Source of the DNA: Isoptericola halalbus
GTDB taxonomy: Bacteria; Actinomycetota; Actinomycetes; Actinomycetales; Cellulomonadaceae
Reading direction: 5' to 3'
Length of the DNA stretch: 64,000 nt
Assembly (NCBI GenBank): GCA_009663185.1
Contig: VJZX01000004.1
Span: 61,544-125,543, forward strand
This document shows, piece after piece, positions 1 to 8,861 of the stretch. A program made the position numbers and the translations under genes. The first letter of the stretch is position 1, and each line of letters begins with the position of its first letter. Below the pieces are notes generated by a model, which saw only the letters and a list, made by a program, of their open reading frames with translations, ran no database searches and was not told the origin of the DNA.

Positions 1-454
1 ACGACGCCGGGTCGATGCGCAGGCCCATGCGGGCGAGGTGCTCACGCGCCTGGCGGCGCATGCTGCGCCAGTCGAGCCCGCCGAGGCGGCGCGGCTCGGA
101 GCCGAGCATGATGTTCTCCGCGACGGTGAGGTTCTCGCAGAGGTTGACCTCTTGGTACACGGTGCTGATGCCGTGCTCGCGGGCGTCTGCGGGGCCGGTG
201 AACCGCCGCGGCTCGCCGGCGACGAGGATCTCGCCCGCGGCGACGGGGTTCACGCCCGTGAGCGCCTTGATCAGGGTGGACTTGCCGGCCCCGTTCTCCC
301 CCATGAGGGCGTGGACCTCGCCGGGGAAGAGACGAAGGTCGACCCCGTCGAGCGCCCGGACACCCGGGAACTCCACGGTGATGCCCGCCATCTCCACGAC
401 CGGCTCGCGCGCGGGAGCCGCGACGGTCCCGGGCTCGGGTGCTGGTGTCGTCAT
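1..454 (-). CDS. Sugar ABC transporter ATP-binding protein, YtfR/RbsA type (partial, 3' end outside window)
   Basis: ATPase of a CUT2-class monosaccharide importer acting at the inner face of the membrane. About 151 N-terminal residues are visible; the rest lies left of base 1. Walker A is GENGAGKST at residues 52-60, followed by a Q-loop region with YQEVNLCENLTVAENIMLG, which is typical of the first nucleotide-binding domain of double-domain RbsA/YtfR proteins. It follows the YtfQ-like binding protein gene in the same orientation after 126 bp, so permease genes are expected just outside the window. The ATG at 454-452 is the first in-frame start before the conserved domain; its ribosome site is weak. 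The sugar is inferred to be arabinose because the upstream gene shares an operator with araBDA; YtfQRT of E. coli transports galactofuranose. Confidence 0.9.
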   Translation of the reverse strand, partial: MTTPAPEPGTVAAPAREPVVEMAGITVEFPGVRALDGVDLRLFPGEVHALMGENGAGKSTLIKALTGVNPVAAGEILVAGEPRRFTGPADAREHGISTVYQEVNLCENLTVAENIMLGSEPRRLGGLDWRSMRRQAREHLARMGLRIDPAS

Positions 455-519
455 CGAACCTGCTGGCCTTTCGGGTGGCGGACAGCCAGCTTGCGTGGCG
501 CGCCGCCGGAGTTGGGGGG

Positions 520-559
520 CCGTGGCGGCGGGGCCTCGTACGTGCGCCCGCCACCACGG
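520..559 (-). terminator. Intercistronic hairpin between binding-protein and ATPase genes
   Basis: GC-rich arms (about 520-534 and 544-559, one bulged base) pair around a short loop just after the binding-protein stop. No T-run follows. Such stem-loops after binding-protein genes usually stabilise the upstream mRNA or attenuate read-through, giving excess binding protein; that role is inferred. Confidence 0.5.
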
Positions 560-580
560 CAGCCTGGGGGTGTGCGCGGG

Positions 581-1585
581 TCAGTACTCGCGCGTGGGGA
601 GAGCCGCGACCGCGGCCTCCTGGTCGAACGCCTCGTCCTTGACGACGATGCGCTTCTCGACCGACTCGCCCGCGATCACCTTCTTGGCGATGTCGGCGAG
701 GTCCGGACCGAGCAGCGGGTTGCACTCGACGATGTAGTTGATCTTGCCGTCGGCGAGGGCCTGCATGCCGTCCTTGACGGCGTCGATCGTGACGATCTTG
801 ATGTCCTCGCCGGGCGTCAGGCCGGCGGCCTCGATGGCCTCGATCGCGCCGAGACCCATGTCGTCGTTGTGCGCGAACACGAGGTCGATGTCGTCGTGGG
901 CCTGCAGGAAGCCCTCCATCACCGTCTTGCCCTCGGCGCGCGTGAAGTTGCCCGTCTGGGAGTCGATGACCTCGATGTCGGTGCCGGCGATGGCGGAGGC
1001 GAAGCCCTCCTTGCGGTCGATCGCCGGGGCCGAGCCCGTGGTGCCCTGCAGCTCGACGACCTTGATGCCCTGGCCGTCGAAGTTCTCGGCGACCCACTGG
1101 CCGGCCATCTCGCCCTCGAGGACGAAGTCCGAGCCGATGAACGACTCGTACAGCGTCTCGTCCTGCGAGTCGACCGCGCGGTCGGTGAGGATGACCGGGA
1201 TGCCCGCGGTCTTGGCCTCCTCGAGGACCGCGTCCCAGCCGGACTCGACGACCGGGGAGAACGCGATGACGTCGACGCCCTGCGCGATGTACGAGCGGAT
1301 CGCCTGGATCTGGTTCTCCTGCTTCTGCTGGGCGTCGGAGAACTTGAGGTCGAAGCCGTTCTCGGCGGTCAGCGTGTCCTGGATGGACTTGGTGTTCGCG
1401 GCCCGCCAGCCGGACTCCGCACCGACCTGCGAGAAGCCGATCGTGATGAGGTCGTCGCCCGAGCCTGCGTCGCCCGAGCCGGCGTCGCTCCCCTCGGGGG
1501 CCGTGGTGCTGCAGGCGCCGAGCGCGAGCAGCGCTGCCGCTGAGAGCGCTGCCAGTGCGCCTCGGCCGAAGGTCGTACGTGCCAT
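581..1585 (-). CDS. Sugar ABC transporter substrate-binding lipoprotein, YtfQ family
   Basis: Extracellular sugar-binding protein anchored by lipid. The 334-residue product starts with a signal peptide ending in the lipobox LGAC, then a low-complexity Ser/Gly/Asp linker and a periplasmic-binding-protein fold type I. FSQVGAESGWR near the mature N-terminus and ECNPLLGP near the C-terminus are YtfQ-family signatures. The ATG at 1585 was chosen because AAGGAGGA lies just upstream; an in-frame upstream ATG at 1609 has no comparable site and would precede the signal peptide. It is first in a transporter operon with the truncated ATPase gene. An operator identical to that of araB lies 78 bases upstream, so L-arabinose is the likely ligand, although the family also binds galactofuranose or other pentoses. 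Confidence 0.92.
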   Translation of the reverse strand: MARTTFGRGALAALSAAALLALGACSTTAPEGSDAGSGDAGSGDDLITIGFSQVGAESGWRAANTKSIQDTLTAENGFDLKFSDAQQKQENQIQAIRSYIAQGVDVIAFSPVVESGWDAVLEEAKTAGIPVILTDRAVDSQDETLYESFIGSDFVLEGEMAGQWVAENFDGQGIKVVELQGTTGSAPAIDRKEGFASAIAGTDIEVIDSQTGNFTRAEGKTVMEGFLQAHDDIDLVFAHNDDMGLGAIEAIEAAGLTPGEDIKIVTIDAVKDGMQALADGKINYIVECNPLLGPDLADIAKKVIAGESVEKRIVVKDEAFDQEAAVAALPTREY

Positions 1586-1662
1586 GTCTCCTCCTTGAGC
1601 TCCCCGCACGCCTGCGTGCGGGTCACGGGTCTGTTGCGGTCGAGTCCGACCACCCGCGTCAG

Positions 1663-1678
1663 ATGTTAGCGCTCACAT
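1663..1678. promoter_or_regulatory. LacI-family operator upstream of the YtfQ-type transporter
   Basis: ATGTTAGCGCTCACAT, a near-perfect palindrome centred on GC. The same 16 bases recur at 5814-5829 before araB. Read leftward it includes TAACAT, which fits a -10 element, so a bound repressor would block the promoter. The regulator (AraR-like or the LacI protein at 6323-7387) is not determined by sequence alone. Confidence 0.7.
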
Positions 1679-1785
1679 TGGCGTCCTTGAACAGGTCTCG
1701 CGTCACAGTCGGATAACGAAGTCCGTTCTCGGGGATCGACGGCCGAGACCAGGTCCGACACCCCAGGTCCGGGCGTCGTCGTACG

Positions 1786-1850
1786 GCAACGAGCGTGCCG
1801 ACTTCTCCCTCAAACCGGCGGTTTGAGGACGAATCCAGCACGCTCGTTGC
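1786..1850. repeat. Dispersed palindromic repeat, copy A
   Basis: 65-bp imperfect palindrome. The outer arm GCAACGAGCGTGC pairs with its complement at 1838-1850, and the inner arms CCTCAAACC and GGTTTGAGG (1808-1828) flank a 3-base tip. Three relatives occur at 8862, 62751 and 63849. This copy lies 13 bp after the araA stop and probably ends the araBDA transcript. Confidence 0.85.
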
Positions 1851-1863
1851 GGCGACCCGGCGG

Positions 1864-3375
1864 TCAGAGACCCTGGGCGAGGCGGTAGTACACCTGGTTC
1901 CACCGCACCTGGTCGGCGAAGCCGCGGCGCGTCGTCGACTCGTCGATGACGAGCAGCTCCGTACCCGCGATCTGCGCGAAGACCTCGAACGCCTCGACGC
2001 CGACCCCCGTCGACAGCACCGTGTGGTGCGCCCCGCCGGCCGTGAGCCAGGCCTCGGCCGACGTCGTGAAGTCCGGGCGCGGCTTCCACACGGCCCGCGC
2101 GACGGGCAGGTTGGGCAGATCGTGCGGCGGCGGGACGACGTCGACCACGTTCGCGGTGAGGCGGAACCGGTCGCGCATGTCGGCGAGCGAGACGACGACG
2201 GCACCCGAGACCTCGTCGGCGTCGAAGACCATGCGCACCGGGTCCTCCTTGCCACCGATGCCGAGCGGGTGGATCTCCACGCGCGGCTTCGAGGTCGTCA
2301 GGGTCGGGCAGATCTCCAGCATGTGCGCGCCGAGGATGAGCTCGGAGCCCGGCGTGAGGTCGTAGGTGTAGTCCTCCATGAGGGAGGCGCCGCCCGGCAG
2401 GCCAGCGCCCATGACCTTCGCGGCCCGCACGAGCACCGCCGTCTTCCAGTCGCCCTCGGCGCCGAAGCCGTAGCCCTTGGCCATGAGCCGCTGCACGGCG
2501 ATGCCCGGCAGCTGGCGCAGCGCCCCGAGGTCCTCGAAGTTGGTCGTGAACGCCTTGGCGCCCAGCCGGCCGAGGAACGCCTCGAGCGCGAGCTCCTGGC
2601 GCGCCGCGTACCGGAGCGAGTGGTGCCGATCGCCGCCCTTGCGCAGCTCGTCGACGACGTCGTAGAGGTCCTCGTACTCGGCGACGAGCGCGTCGACGTC
2701 GCTGTCCGCGACGGCGTCCACCGCGGCGACGAGCTCGTTGACGCCCCACGTGTTGACCGAGACGCCGAAGCGCAGCTCGGCCTCGGTCTTGTCGCCCTCG
2801 GTAACCGCCACGTTGCGCATGTTGTCGCCGAAGCGGGCCAGCTTGAGCTCGTGCGTGGCGGCCCAGCCGGCGGCGCCGCGGACCCAGGTGCCCACGCGGC
2901 GCGTGACCGCCGGGTTCGACACGTGCCCGACGACCGTCGTGCGAGCCACGCCGAGGCGCGCCAGGACGTAGCCGTACTCGCGGTCGCCGTGCGCGGCCTG
3001 GTTGAGGTTCATGAAGTCGAAGTCGATGTCCGCCCACGGCAGCTCGACGTTCGCCTGGGTGTGCAGGTGCAGGAGCGGCTTGCGCAGCGCGTCCATCCCT
3101 GCGATCCACATCTTGGCCGGGCTGAACGTGTGCATCCAGGTGATGACGCCGAGCACCTTGTCGTCGGAGTTGGCGTCGAGCATCGCGCGGCGGATCGCGC
3201 CCGAGTCCTTCAGGACGGGCTTCCAGACGACGCGGACGGGCACGTCGTCGGAGGCGTCCAGCGCGCGGGCGACCTCCTGCGACTGCTCGGCGACCTGACG
3301 CAGGGTCTCCTCGCCGTAGAGGTCCTGGCTGCCGGTGAAGAACCAGACCTCACGGTCGGCGTAGGGCTTGCTCAT
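1864..3375 (-). CDS. araA: L-arabinose isomerase
   Basis: Interconverts L-arabinose and L-ribulose, the first step of the cytoplasmic arabinose pathway. At 503 residues it matches the family length of about 500. It opens with the family N-terminus ([17 protein letters not shown]) and contains conserved stretches such as [16 protein letters not shown] [14 protein letters not shown] and the central GEGDWKT-like [18 protein letters not shown]. It is the last gene of araB-araD-araA, 36 bp after araD, with GGAAGGA upstream of the ATG at 3375. The palindromic repeat 13 bp downstream may terminate transcription. Nothing unusual was seen in the coding sequence. Confidence 0.97.
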   Translation of the reverse strand: MSKPYADREVWFFTGSQDLYGEETLRQVAEQSQEVARALDASDDVPVRVVWKPVLKDSGAIRRAMLDANSDDKVLGVITWMHTFSPAKMWIAGMDALRKPLLHLHTQANVELPWADIDFDFMNLNQAAHGDREYGYVLARLGVARTTVVGHVSNPAVTRRVGTWVRGAAGWAATHELKLARFGDNMRNVAVTEGDKTEAELRFGVSVNTWGVNELVAAVDAVADSDVDALVAEYEDLYDVVDELRKGGDRHHSLRYAARQELALEAFLGRLGAKAFTTNFEDLGALRQLPGIAVQRLMAKGYGFGAEGDWKTAVLVRAAKVMGAGLPGGASLMEDYTYDLTPGSELILGAHMLEICPTLTTSKPRVEIHPLGIGGKEDPVRMVFDADEVSGAVVVSLADMRDRFRLTANVVDVVPPPHDLPNLPVARAVWKPRPDFTTSAEAWLTAGGAHHTVLSTGVGVEAFEVFAQIAGTELLVIDESTTRRGFADQVRWNQVYYRLAQGL

Positions 3376-3411
3376 TTCTGATGGGGTCCTTCCGTGGACG
3401 ACGGCGCTGGC

Positions 3412-4116
3412 TCAGCGCTGGCCGTAGACGTTCTGGTAGCGGTCGTAGAGGGAGTCGACGTACTGCTGCTCGATCGCGACGGGCTCGCCGAGCTGGCGCG
3501 AGATGTGCACCGCGCGGGCCACCTCCTCGCACAGCACGGCGGCCTTGACGGCGGACTTGGCGTCCGAGCCGATGGTGAACGGGCCGTGGTTCTTCATGAG
3601 CACGGCCTTGCTCCGCGAACCGCGGAGGGTCTCGACGATGCCGCGGCCGATCGAGTCGTCGCCGATGATCGCGAACGGCCCGACAGGGATCGGCCCGCCG
3701 AACTCGTCGGCCATCATCGTGAGGACGCACGGGATCTCCTCGCCGCGCGCGGCCCACGCCGTCGCGTAGGTGGAGTGCGTGTGCACCACACCGCCCACCT
3801 CGGGCATGTGCTTGTACACGTAGGCGTGCGCGGCCGTGTCCGACGACGGCGCCCGCCCGCCCTCGACGAGGTTGCCGTCAAGGTCGCACACGACCATGGC
3901 GTCCGGCGTGATGTCGTCGTACGAGACGCCGGACGGCTTGATGACGAGCAGGTCGTCACCCTCAGGGTTCGCGACGCGCTCGGAGACGTTGCCCGCGGTC
4001 CACACGACGAGCTCCCAGCGGGGCAGCTCGGCGTGCAGCGCGGCCACGCGCTCCTTCGCGGTGTCGACGGCCTCCCGCAGGTGCGCGGGGACCTCGGTCA
4101 GGGTCGGCGAGCTCAT
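3412..4116 (-). CDS. araD: L-ribulose-5-phosphate 4-epimerase
   Basis: Converts L-ribulose 5-phosphate to D-xylulose 5-phosphate, which enters the pentose phosphate pathway. The 234-residue class II aldolase/epimerase fold shows WELVVWTAGNVSERV (substrate phosphate loop), the Zn ligands in VVHTHSTYATAW and a third His in LMKNHGPFTIG. The C-terminus QYVDSLYDRYQNVYGQR closely follows AraD proteins. It lies 22 bp after araB and 36 bp before araA, so the three form one transcript driven from the operator-containing promoter at about 5.8 kb. Confidence 0.97.
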   Translation of the reverse strand: MSSPTLTEVPAHLREAVDTAKERVAALHAELPRWELVVWTAGNVSERVANPEGDDLLVIKPSGVSYDDITPDAMVVCDLDGNLVEGGRAPSSDTAAHAYVYKHMPEVGGVVHTHSTYATAWAARGEEIPCVLTMMADEFGGPIPVGPFAIIGDDSIGRGIVETLRGSRSKAVLMKNHGPFTIGSDAKSAVKAAVLCEEVARAVHISRQLGEPVAIEQQYVDSLYDRYQNVYGQR

Positions 4117-4138
4117 GGGACTCCGTTCGTTCCGTGGT

Positions 4139-5752
4139 CTAGATCGATTCGACGGCGGCGCGCTCGACGGCCAGGCCGGCGTCGTACCGCTCGAGGTAGG
4201 CGGCGAAGCCGGCGGCGTCGTCGGGGTCGGGCGCCACGACGTCGAGGGCGGCGTCGGCGAAGACGCGCTCGCCGAGGTACGCCCCGAGCCCCGGGTCGCC
4301 CTGCTCGGACGCGGCGCGCATGTACGCCGCCAGGACCGCGATGCCCCAGGCGCCGCCCTCGCTCGCCGTCTCGCCGACGGCGACGGGTGCGCCGACCGCG
4401 GCCGCGAGCAGGCGCTGCGCCACGCCCTCGGTCTTGAAGATGCCGCCGTGGGCGAACATCGCGTCGATCGCGACGTTCTCGCCGGCGAGGACGCGCATGC
4501 CGAGGGCCAGCGTGCCGAACGCGCCGTAGATCTGCGTCCGCATGAAGTTCGCCAGCGTCAGGCGGCTGCCGGGCGTGCGGACGAAAAGCGGCCGCCCCTC
4601 CTCCAGACCGGTGATGGGCTCGCCGGCCAGGTAGTTGTAGGCGAGCAGCCCGCCGCCGTCCGCGTCGCCCTCGAGCGCGGCGCGGAACAGGGCGCCGAAG
4701 ACGTCGTCCTGCCTGGCGCGGTGGCCCAGGGCGGCGGCGAACTGGCCGAACATGTCGGCCCAGGCGCCCAGCTCGCTCGCGCCGTTGTTGCAGTGGACCA
4801 TCGCGACGAGGTCGCCGGCCGGCGTCGTCACGAGGTCGAGCTCGTGGTGCACCGTGGCCAGCGGGTGCTCGAGCACGACCATGGCGAAGATCGACGTCCC
4901 GGCGCTGATGTTGCCGGTACGCGGGGCCACGGAGTTGGTCGCGACCATGCCCGTGCCCGCGTCGCCCTCGGGCGGGCACAGCGGGATGCCGGGCTGGAGA
5001 GTGCCGGTCGGGTCGAGCAGCGCGGCACCCTCGGCCGTCAGCCGGCCGGCCTCCCGGCCCGCCGGGAGGACCTCTGGCAGCAGCTCGGTGACCTTGAGGC
5101 CGGGGCGACGCCCGGCGACCAGCGCGTCGAACTGGTCCAGCATCCGCGCGTCGTACTGCCGGGTCTCCGGGTCGACGGGGAACATGCCCGACGCGTCGCC
5201 GACGCCGAGCACGTCGCGCCCGGTCAGGAGCCGGTGGACGTAGCCCGCGAGCGTCGTGAAGTGCGCGACGTCGGGCACGTGCGGCTCGTCGTCGAGGATC
5301 GCCTGATAGAAGTGCGCGATCGACCAGCGCAGCGGGATGTTGTAGCCGAACAGCTCCGTGAGCTCGGCGGACGCGGGACCGGTGCTCGTGTTGCGCCAGG
5401 TGCGGAACGGGACGAGCAGGTCACCGGCGGCGTCGAACGCGAGGTAGCCGTGCATCATGGCCGAGACGCCGATGGCGCCGAACGTCGTCGGACGAATGCC
5501 GTACCGCTGATCGACGTCGGCCATGAGGTCGGCGAAGGAGTCCTGCAGGCCCTCCCGCACGGCGTCGAGGGAGTAGGTCCAGACGCCGTCGACGAGCTGG
5601 TTCTCCCACTCGTGGCTGCCGCTCGCGATCACGGCGTGGTCCCGGCCGATGAGACACGCCTTGATCCGGGTCGAGCCGAGCTCGATGCCGAGCGCGGTCC
5701 GGCCTGAGGTGATGGCCTCCCGAAGGCCGGTGGCCTCGTCCTGCTGCACCAT
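4139..5752 (-). CDS. araB: FGGY-family sugar kinase, L-ribulokinase role
   Basis: Phosphorylates L-ribulose in the araBDA pathway (assignment by operon context). FGGY fold: N-terminal phosphate loop [17 protein letters not shown], central [12 protein letters not shown] and C-terminal [11 protein letters not shown] region. The sequence resembles actinobacterial xylulokinase-like AraB proteins more than E. coli AraB. An in-frame ATG at 5827 lies inside the operator at 5814-5829, which would require translating through the promoter. The ATG at 5752 leaves a 60-base leader, has GGAG nine bases upstream and starts 19 residues before the phosphate loop, so I take it as the start (537 residues). First gene of araB-araD-araA. 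Confidence 0.88.
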   Translation of the reverse strand: MVQQDEATGLREAITSGRTALGIELGSTRIKACLIGRDHAVIASGSHEWENQLVDGVWTYSLDAVREGLQDSFADLMADVDQRYGIRPTTFGAIGVSAMMHGYLAFDAAGDLLVPFRTWRNTSTGPASAELTELFGYNIPLRWSIAHFYQAILDDEPHVPDVAHFTTLAGYVHRLLTGRDVLGVGDASGMFPVDPETRQYDARMLDQFDALVAGRRPGLKVTELLPEVLPAGREAGRLTAEGAALLDPTGTLQPGIPLCPPEGDAGTGMVATNSVAPRTGNISAGTSIFAMVVLEHPLATVHHELDLVTTPAGDLVAMVHCNNGASELGAWADMFGQFAAALGHRARQDDVFGALFRAALEGDADGGGLLAYNYLAGEPITGLEEGRPLFVRTPGSRLTLANFMRTQIYGAFGTLALGMRVLAGENVAIDAMFAHGGIFKTEGVAQRLLAAAVGAPVAVGETASEGGAWGIAVLAAYMRAASEQGDPGLGAYLGERVFADAALDVVAPDPDDAAGFAAYLERYDAGLAVERAAVESI

Positions 5753-5813
5753 CGCGAGCTGCTCCGTCCTCGCCCGGCTTGTGCGGGCGTCGTCCTGCGC
5801 CTTGATTGATTCA

Positions 5814-5829
5814 ATGTTAGCGCTCACAT
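5814..5829. promoter_or_regulatory. LacI-family operator of araBDA
   Basis: ATGTTAGCGCTCACAT, identical to the site at 1663-1678. It lies 62 bases upstream of the chosen araB start and contains a TAACAT -10 candidate on the araB strand. The pair defines a two-operon arabinose regulon within this window. Confidence 0.72.
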
Positions 5830-5863
5830 GCCCATGTTCCTAGTCGCCCCCACGACCACGGGC

Positions 5864-5920
5864 CGGTGGTTCGGATGAGTTGCGGTATCACGCCGATACC
5901 GCAACCGGCCCGGACCACCG
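5864..5920 (-). terminator. Large hairpin downstream of the truncated Ig-like gene
   Basis: An 11-bp perfect stem (GTTGCGGTATC / GATACCGCAAC, loop ACGCC, 5879-5905) sits on a second stem formed by CGGTGGT and ACCACCG with small bulges. It starts 21 bases after the TGA at 5942, where a terminator for the leftward remnant gene is expected. It lies upstream of the araB operator, so it is not part of the araB leader. Confidence 0.6.
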
Positions 5921-5941
5921 ACCCGGTGAGGGGCGGGAGTG

Positions 5942-6203
5942 TCAGCCGCGCGGCCTGCCCCGGCCCGGGTGCGCCGCCGGCGTCACCGAGAGCGTCGCCG
6001 TCTCGCTCGTCACGCTACCGCGCGCGTTCTCCACCTGCGCACGTTCGATCGACCCGCCCACGTCCGCCGTGACGCCGTCGAGGTCGGAGTCGCGACACCG
6101 GCCGTGGGAGAGGACGCGGAGCCGGCCACGGTCCCCCAGGTGCCGCTGCTCCCAGGTGCGACGCGCGCGTCGGCGCCGGCGTGCTGTGCCGGATGAGACT
6201 CAC
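5942..6203 (-). pseudogene. Remnant of a secreted protein gene with C-terminal Ig-like domain (internally deleted, frameshifted)
   Basis: A GTG at 6203 with GAGGAG upstream begins a reading frame that stops after 62 codons without recognisable content. In the other leftward frames the DNA still encodes pieces of a bacterial Ig-like surface domain: GSSGTWGTVAGSAS in one frame and VENARGSVTSETATLSVTP, ending at the TGA at 5942, in another. This is the usual C-terminus of secreted Ig-repeat proteins and glycoside hydrolases. The simplest reading is an internal deletion that joined the gene start to its last domain, plus a frameshift between about 6035 and 6090. An operator lies upstream (6212-6227) and a terminator downstream. 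The lost activity is unknown; an arabinan-degrading enzyme would suit the neighbours. Confidence 0.55.
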
Positions 6204-6211
6204 GGGACTCC

Positions 6212-6227
6212 TCTACAACGTTGTAGA
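6212..6227. promoter_or_regulatory. LacI-type palindromic operator before the remnant gene
   Basis: TCTACAACGTTGTAGA is a perfect 16-bp palindrome centred on CG, as in LacI-family sites. It ends nine bases before the GTG of the remnant gene and overlaps its ribosome-binding region. Its sequence differs from the araBDA operator, which suggests a different regulator, possibly the LacI protein encoded next door. Confidence 0.65.
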
Positions 6228-6322
6228 ACGTCGATGCAGAGGAAATTAGCCAAGAATGAGAGACGGCGTCAACCCAGCGTCCGTCAGGTGGCGCGCCGCG
6301 CTGCGCCACGACCGCGGGGCGG

Positions 6323-7387
6323 TCAGCGGCGTTGTGGAACGCCGGTGCTCGAGCGGACGACGAGCTCGGGCGCGATGCGCTCGGGCGGCACGCTCTCGCC
6401 GTCGAGGGCCGCGAGCACCATCGCGACGCAGCGTGCGCCCAGCGTCGCGAACGGCTGCCGCACGGTGGTCAGCGGCGGGATGAAGTACGCAGCCCCGGCC
6501 ACGTCGTCGAACCCGACGACCGAGACGTCGCCCGGCACGCCGAGCCCGCGCTCCCACAGCGCGCGCAGGATGCCCAGGGCGAGCTGGTCGTTGCCGGCGA
6601 GGACCGCCGTCGGGCCCTCCCCCGCGACGATCGCCTCGGCGAGGTCGCGGCCCGCGGCGTAGCCGTCCTTGGCGGACCAGCTGCACACGCGCGGGCGCGT
6701 CGGCGTGATGCCGCGCGCCTCGAGCGCCTCACGCCAGCCGGCGGCGCGCTCGCGCGCGTCGAACCAGTCCTGAGGGCCCGCGACGTGCACGACGTCGCGG
6801 TGGCCGAGGTCGAGCAGGTGGTCGGTCGCGAGGCGCGCACCCTGGCGCTGGTCGACCGCGAGCGAGAGCGTCGCCGGCCCGGCCGGGGCACCGGCGTCGT
6901 CGTCGAGAGCGGCGACGAGCACCACGGGCACGGGCGCGTGGAACGACCCGACGGCCGCCGCGACGTCGTCCTGCGGCGCGATGACGACGATGCCCTCGAC
7001 GCCCTGGTCCATGAAGTGCTCGAGCGCCCCGTGCATCGCGACCGAGTCGTAGGTGCGCAGCGTCGCGACCGAGACGAAGTAGCCGCGGTCGCGGGCCGCA
7101 CCCTCGACGGCGACGAGCGTGCTCGTCGGGCCGAACAGGGCCGAGCCGGTCGTCACGACACCGAGCGTCGCCGAGCGCGCAGTCGCGAGCGCGCGGGCGG
7201 CGCTGTTGCGCCGGTAGCCGAGCTCGTCGATGGCCGCGAGCACGCGCTCGCGCGTCTCGCCGCGCACGCTCGGGTGGGCGTTGAGCACGCGCGAGACCGT
7301 CTGGTGCGAGACGCCCGCGACCACCGCGACGTCTGCCATCGACGGGGGCCGGGTCCGTGCAGCGGCGGACGCGCCGGGTCCGCTCAT
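6323..7387 (-). CDS. LacI-family transcriptional regulator
   Basis: Sugar-responsive repressor, 354 residues. The N-terminal HTH reads MADVAVVAGVSHQTVSRVLN, followed by the hinge helix RRNSAARALATARS and a periplasmic-binding-protein-like effector domain with EGIVVIAPQDD, DLGHRDVVHVAG and SVVGFDDVAGAAYF. The ATG at 7387 overlaps the TGA of the upstream GNAT gene by four bases, implying translational coupling. The gene lies beside the truncated Ig-like gene and its palindrome, and one gene cluster away from araBDA, so it may control either set. The effector cannot be read from the sequence. Confidence 0.93.
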   Translation of the reverse strand: MSGPGASAAARTRPPSMADVAVVAGVSHQTVSRVLNAHPSVRGETRERVLAAIDELGYRRNSAARALATARSATLGVVTTGSALFGPTSTLVAVEGAARDRGYFVSVATLRTYDSVAMHGALEHFMDQGVEGIVVIAPQDDVAAAVGSFHAPVPVVLVAALDDDAGAPAGPATLSLAVDQRQGARLATDHLLDLGHRDVVHVAGPQDWFDARERAAGWREALEARGITPTRPRVCSWSAKDGYAAGRDLAEAIVAGEGPTAVLAGNDQLALGILRALWERGLGVPGDVSVVGFDDVAGAAYFIPPLTTVRQPFATLGARCVAMVLAALDGESVPPERIAPELVVRSSTGVPQRR

Positions 7388-7929
7388 TCCGCTGGGCGCG
7401 CGGACTCGTCCCGCTGGGCGTGGGCGGCCCGGCGCGCTTCGACCTCCCCCAGCACACGCCGAAGGTAGGTGTACGTGAGCTCGCCGGCCGCCTGGTCGAA
7501 CTGCTCCTCGTACCCGTGCTTGGTGTACATCGCGAGGTTCTGCTTGGAGTCCTTGCCGGTGAAGACCCAGATCTCGGTGACCTGCTCCGGCAGGTACGGC
7601 AGGACGGCGAACAGCAGCGCCGTGCCGATGCCCTTGCCCTGCTGGTCGGGCGCGACCGCGAGCCTGCCGAGCGTCGCCCTGGACCCTTCGATCTCGACCC
7701 GGATCGAGCCGACGAGCCGGTGCCCCTCCCACGCGCCGATCGTCACGACGTCGTCGCGCGCCATGTCCTCGCGCAGCTCGTGCAGAGTCTGCGTCAGCGG
7801 CGGGATGTGGGGGTCGTCGTACAGCTGCGCCTCGCTGACGAACGCCGCGCGGCGCAGCGTGAGCAGCTCGCCTGCGTGGTCGTCGTCGACGAGTTCGATG
7901 CGGGTGGCGTCGGCGGTGGCGTCGCTCAT
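7384..7929 (-). CDS. GNAT-family N-acetyltransferase
   Basis: Acetyl-CoA-dependent transferase of 181 residues. Motif A/B of the GNAT fold is visible as LGRLAVAPDQQGKGIGTALLFAVLPYL (Q/R-x-x-G-x-G/A as QQGKGIG) followed by EIWVFTGKDSKQNLAMYTKHGYEE, the usual acceptor-side hairpin. The ATG at 7929 is preferred over an upstream in-frame codon that would extend into the divergent purU promoter. It is first in a two-gene operon with the LacI gene. The substrate is unknown. Confidence 0.88.
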   Translation of the reverse strand: MSDATADATRIELVDDDHAGELLTLRRAAFVSEAQLYDDPHIPPLTQTLHELREDMARDDVVTIGAWEGHRLVGSIRVEIEGSRATLGRLAVAPDQQGKGIGTALLFAVLPYLPEQVTEIWVFTGKDSKQNLAMYTKHGYEEQFDQAAGELTYTYLRRVLGEVEARRAAHAQRDESARPAE

Positions 7930-7958
7930 GGGCCCATCGTTGCAGACAGTCGGGGACA

Positions 7959-8849
7959 ATGGAGTGCGTGACCACACCCGCCGCCACCGACATCCGCACC
8001 GAGCTCGCGACCGAATGGGTCCTGGCGCTGTCCTGCCCCGACCGTCCCGGCATCGTGCACGCCGTCGCCGGGATGCTCGCCGAGCACGACGGCAACATCA
8101 CCGAGTCGCAGCAGTTCGGCGACCCGGCGTCGGGGCTGTTCTTCATGCGGGTGCAGGTCACGACGACGGCGGGCCGGCCCGAGCTCGAGGCCGCGCTCGA
8201 TCCGGTCGCCGAGAGGTTCTCGATGACGTGGTCGCTCGACGTCGTCGGCCGACCGATGCGCACGCTCGTCCTCGTGAGCAAGGCGGCGCACTGCCTCGTG
8301 GACCTGCTCTACCGCGAGCGCTACCAGGACATGCCGGTCGACGTCGTCGGCGTGGTCGGCAACCACCGCGACCTGCAGGACCTTGCCGCGTTCTACGGCA
8401 AGCCGTTCCACCACGTCCCCGTGACGGCGGACACCAAGCGGGTCGCCGAGGACCGGCTGCGCGAGCTCGTCGACGAGCTCGACGTCGAGCTCGTGGTGCT
8501 CGCCCGGTACATGCAGGTCCTGTCCGACGAGCTGTGCCGCGACCTCGAGGGCCGCGTCATCAACATCCACCACTCGTTCCTGCCGTCGTTCAAGGGCGCA
8601 CGGCCCTACGCGCAGGCGCACGACCGCGGCGTCAAGCTCATCGGCGCGACGTCGCACTACGTCACGGGCGACCTCGACGAGGGGCCGATCATCGAGCAGG
8701 ACGTCGAGCGCGTCGACCACTCGCGCGCCGTGGCCGACCTCGTGGCGCTCGGCGAGGACGTCGAGCGCCGGACGCTCGCCCGCGCCGTGCGCTGGCACGC
8801 CGAGCACCGCGTGCTGCTCGACGGTCGGCGCACCGTCGTCTTCCGCTGA
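7959..8849 (+). CDS. purU: Formyltetrahydrofolate deformylase
   Basis: Hydrolyses 10-formyl-THF to formate and THF, balancing one-carbon pools and supplying formate for purine synthesis. The 296-residue protein has an N-terminal ACT domain (LALSCPDRPGIVHAVAGMLAEHDGNI) and a C-terminal formyl-transferase fold with the catalytic HHSFLPSFKGARPY and LIGATSHYVTGDLDEGPII. The ATG at 7959 follows GGGGA; a GTG three codons later is an alternative. It is divergent from the GNAT gene with 29 bp between starts and convergent with the lone ATPase gene; palindromic repeat copy B separates the two convergent ends. Confidence 0.95.
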   Translation: MECVTTPAATDIRTELATEWVLALSCPDRPGIVHAVAGMLAEHDGNITESQQFGDPASGLFFMRVQVTTTAGRPELEAALDPVAERFSMTWSLDVVGRPMRTLVLVSKAAHCLVDLLYRERYQDMPVDVVGVVGNHRDLQDLAAFYGKPFHHVPVTADTKRVAEDRLRELVDELDVELVVLARYMQVLSDELCRDLEGRVINIHHSFLPSFKGARPYAQAHDRGVKLIGATSHYVTGDLDEGPIIEQDVERVDHSRAVADLVALGEDVERRTLARAVRWHAEHRVLLDGRRTVVFR

Positions 8850-8861
8850 CCGTGCTGTCGC

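Noticed and set aside
38..4437. Long + strand open frames opposite the transporter and araBDA genes
   Set aside because: Arg-, Asp- and Leu-rich translations without motifs; the opposite strand encodes recognised proteins over the same bases.
5753..5827. Upstream ATG of araB at 5827
   Set aside because: It lies inside the operator/-10 region and adds 25 residues not typical of FGGY kinases.
6323..8281. Single 652-codon reading frame joining the LacI gene with the region antisense to purU
   Set aside because: The part beyond 7387 has no HTH or ligand-domain similarity and runs opposite purU and out of frame through the GNAT gene; the ATG at 7387 begins just before the HTH.
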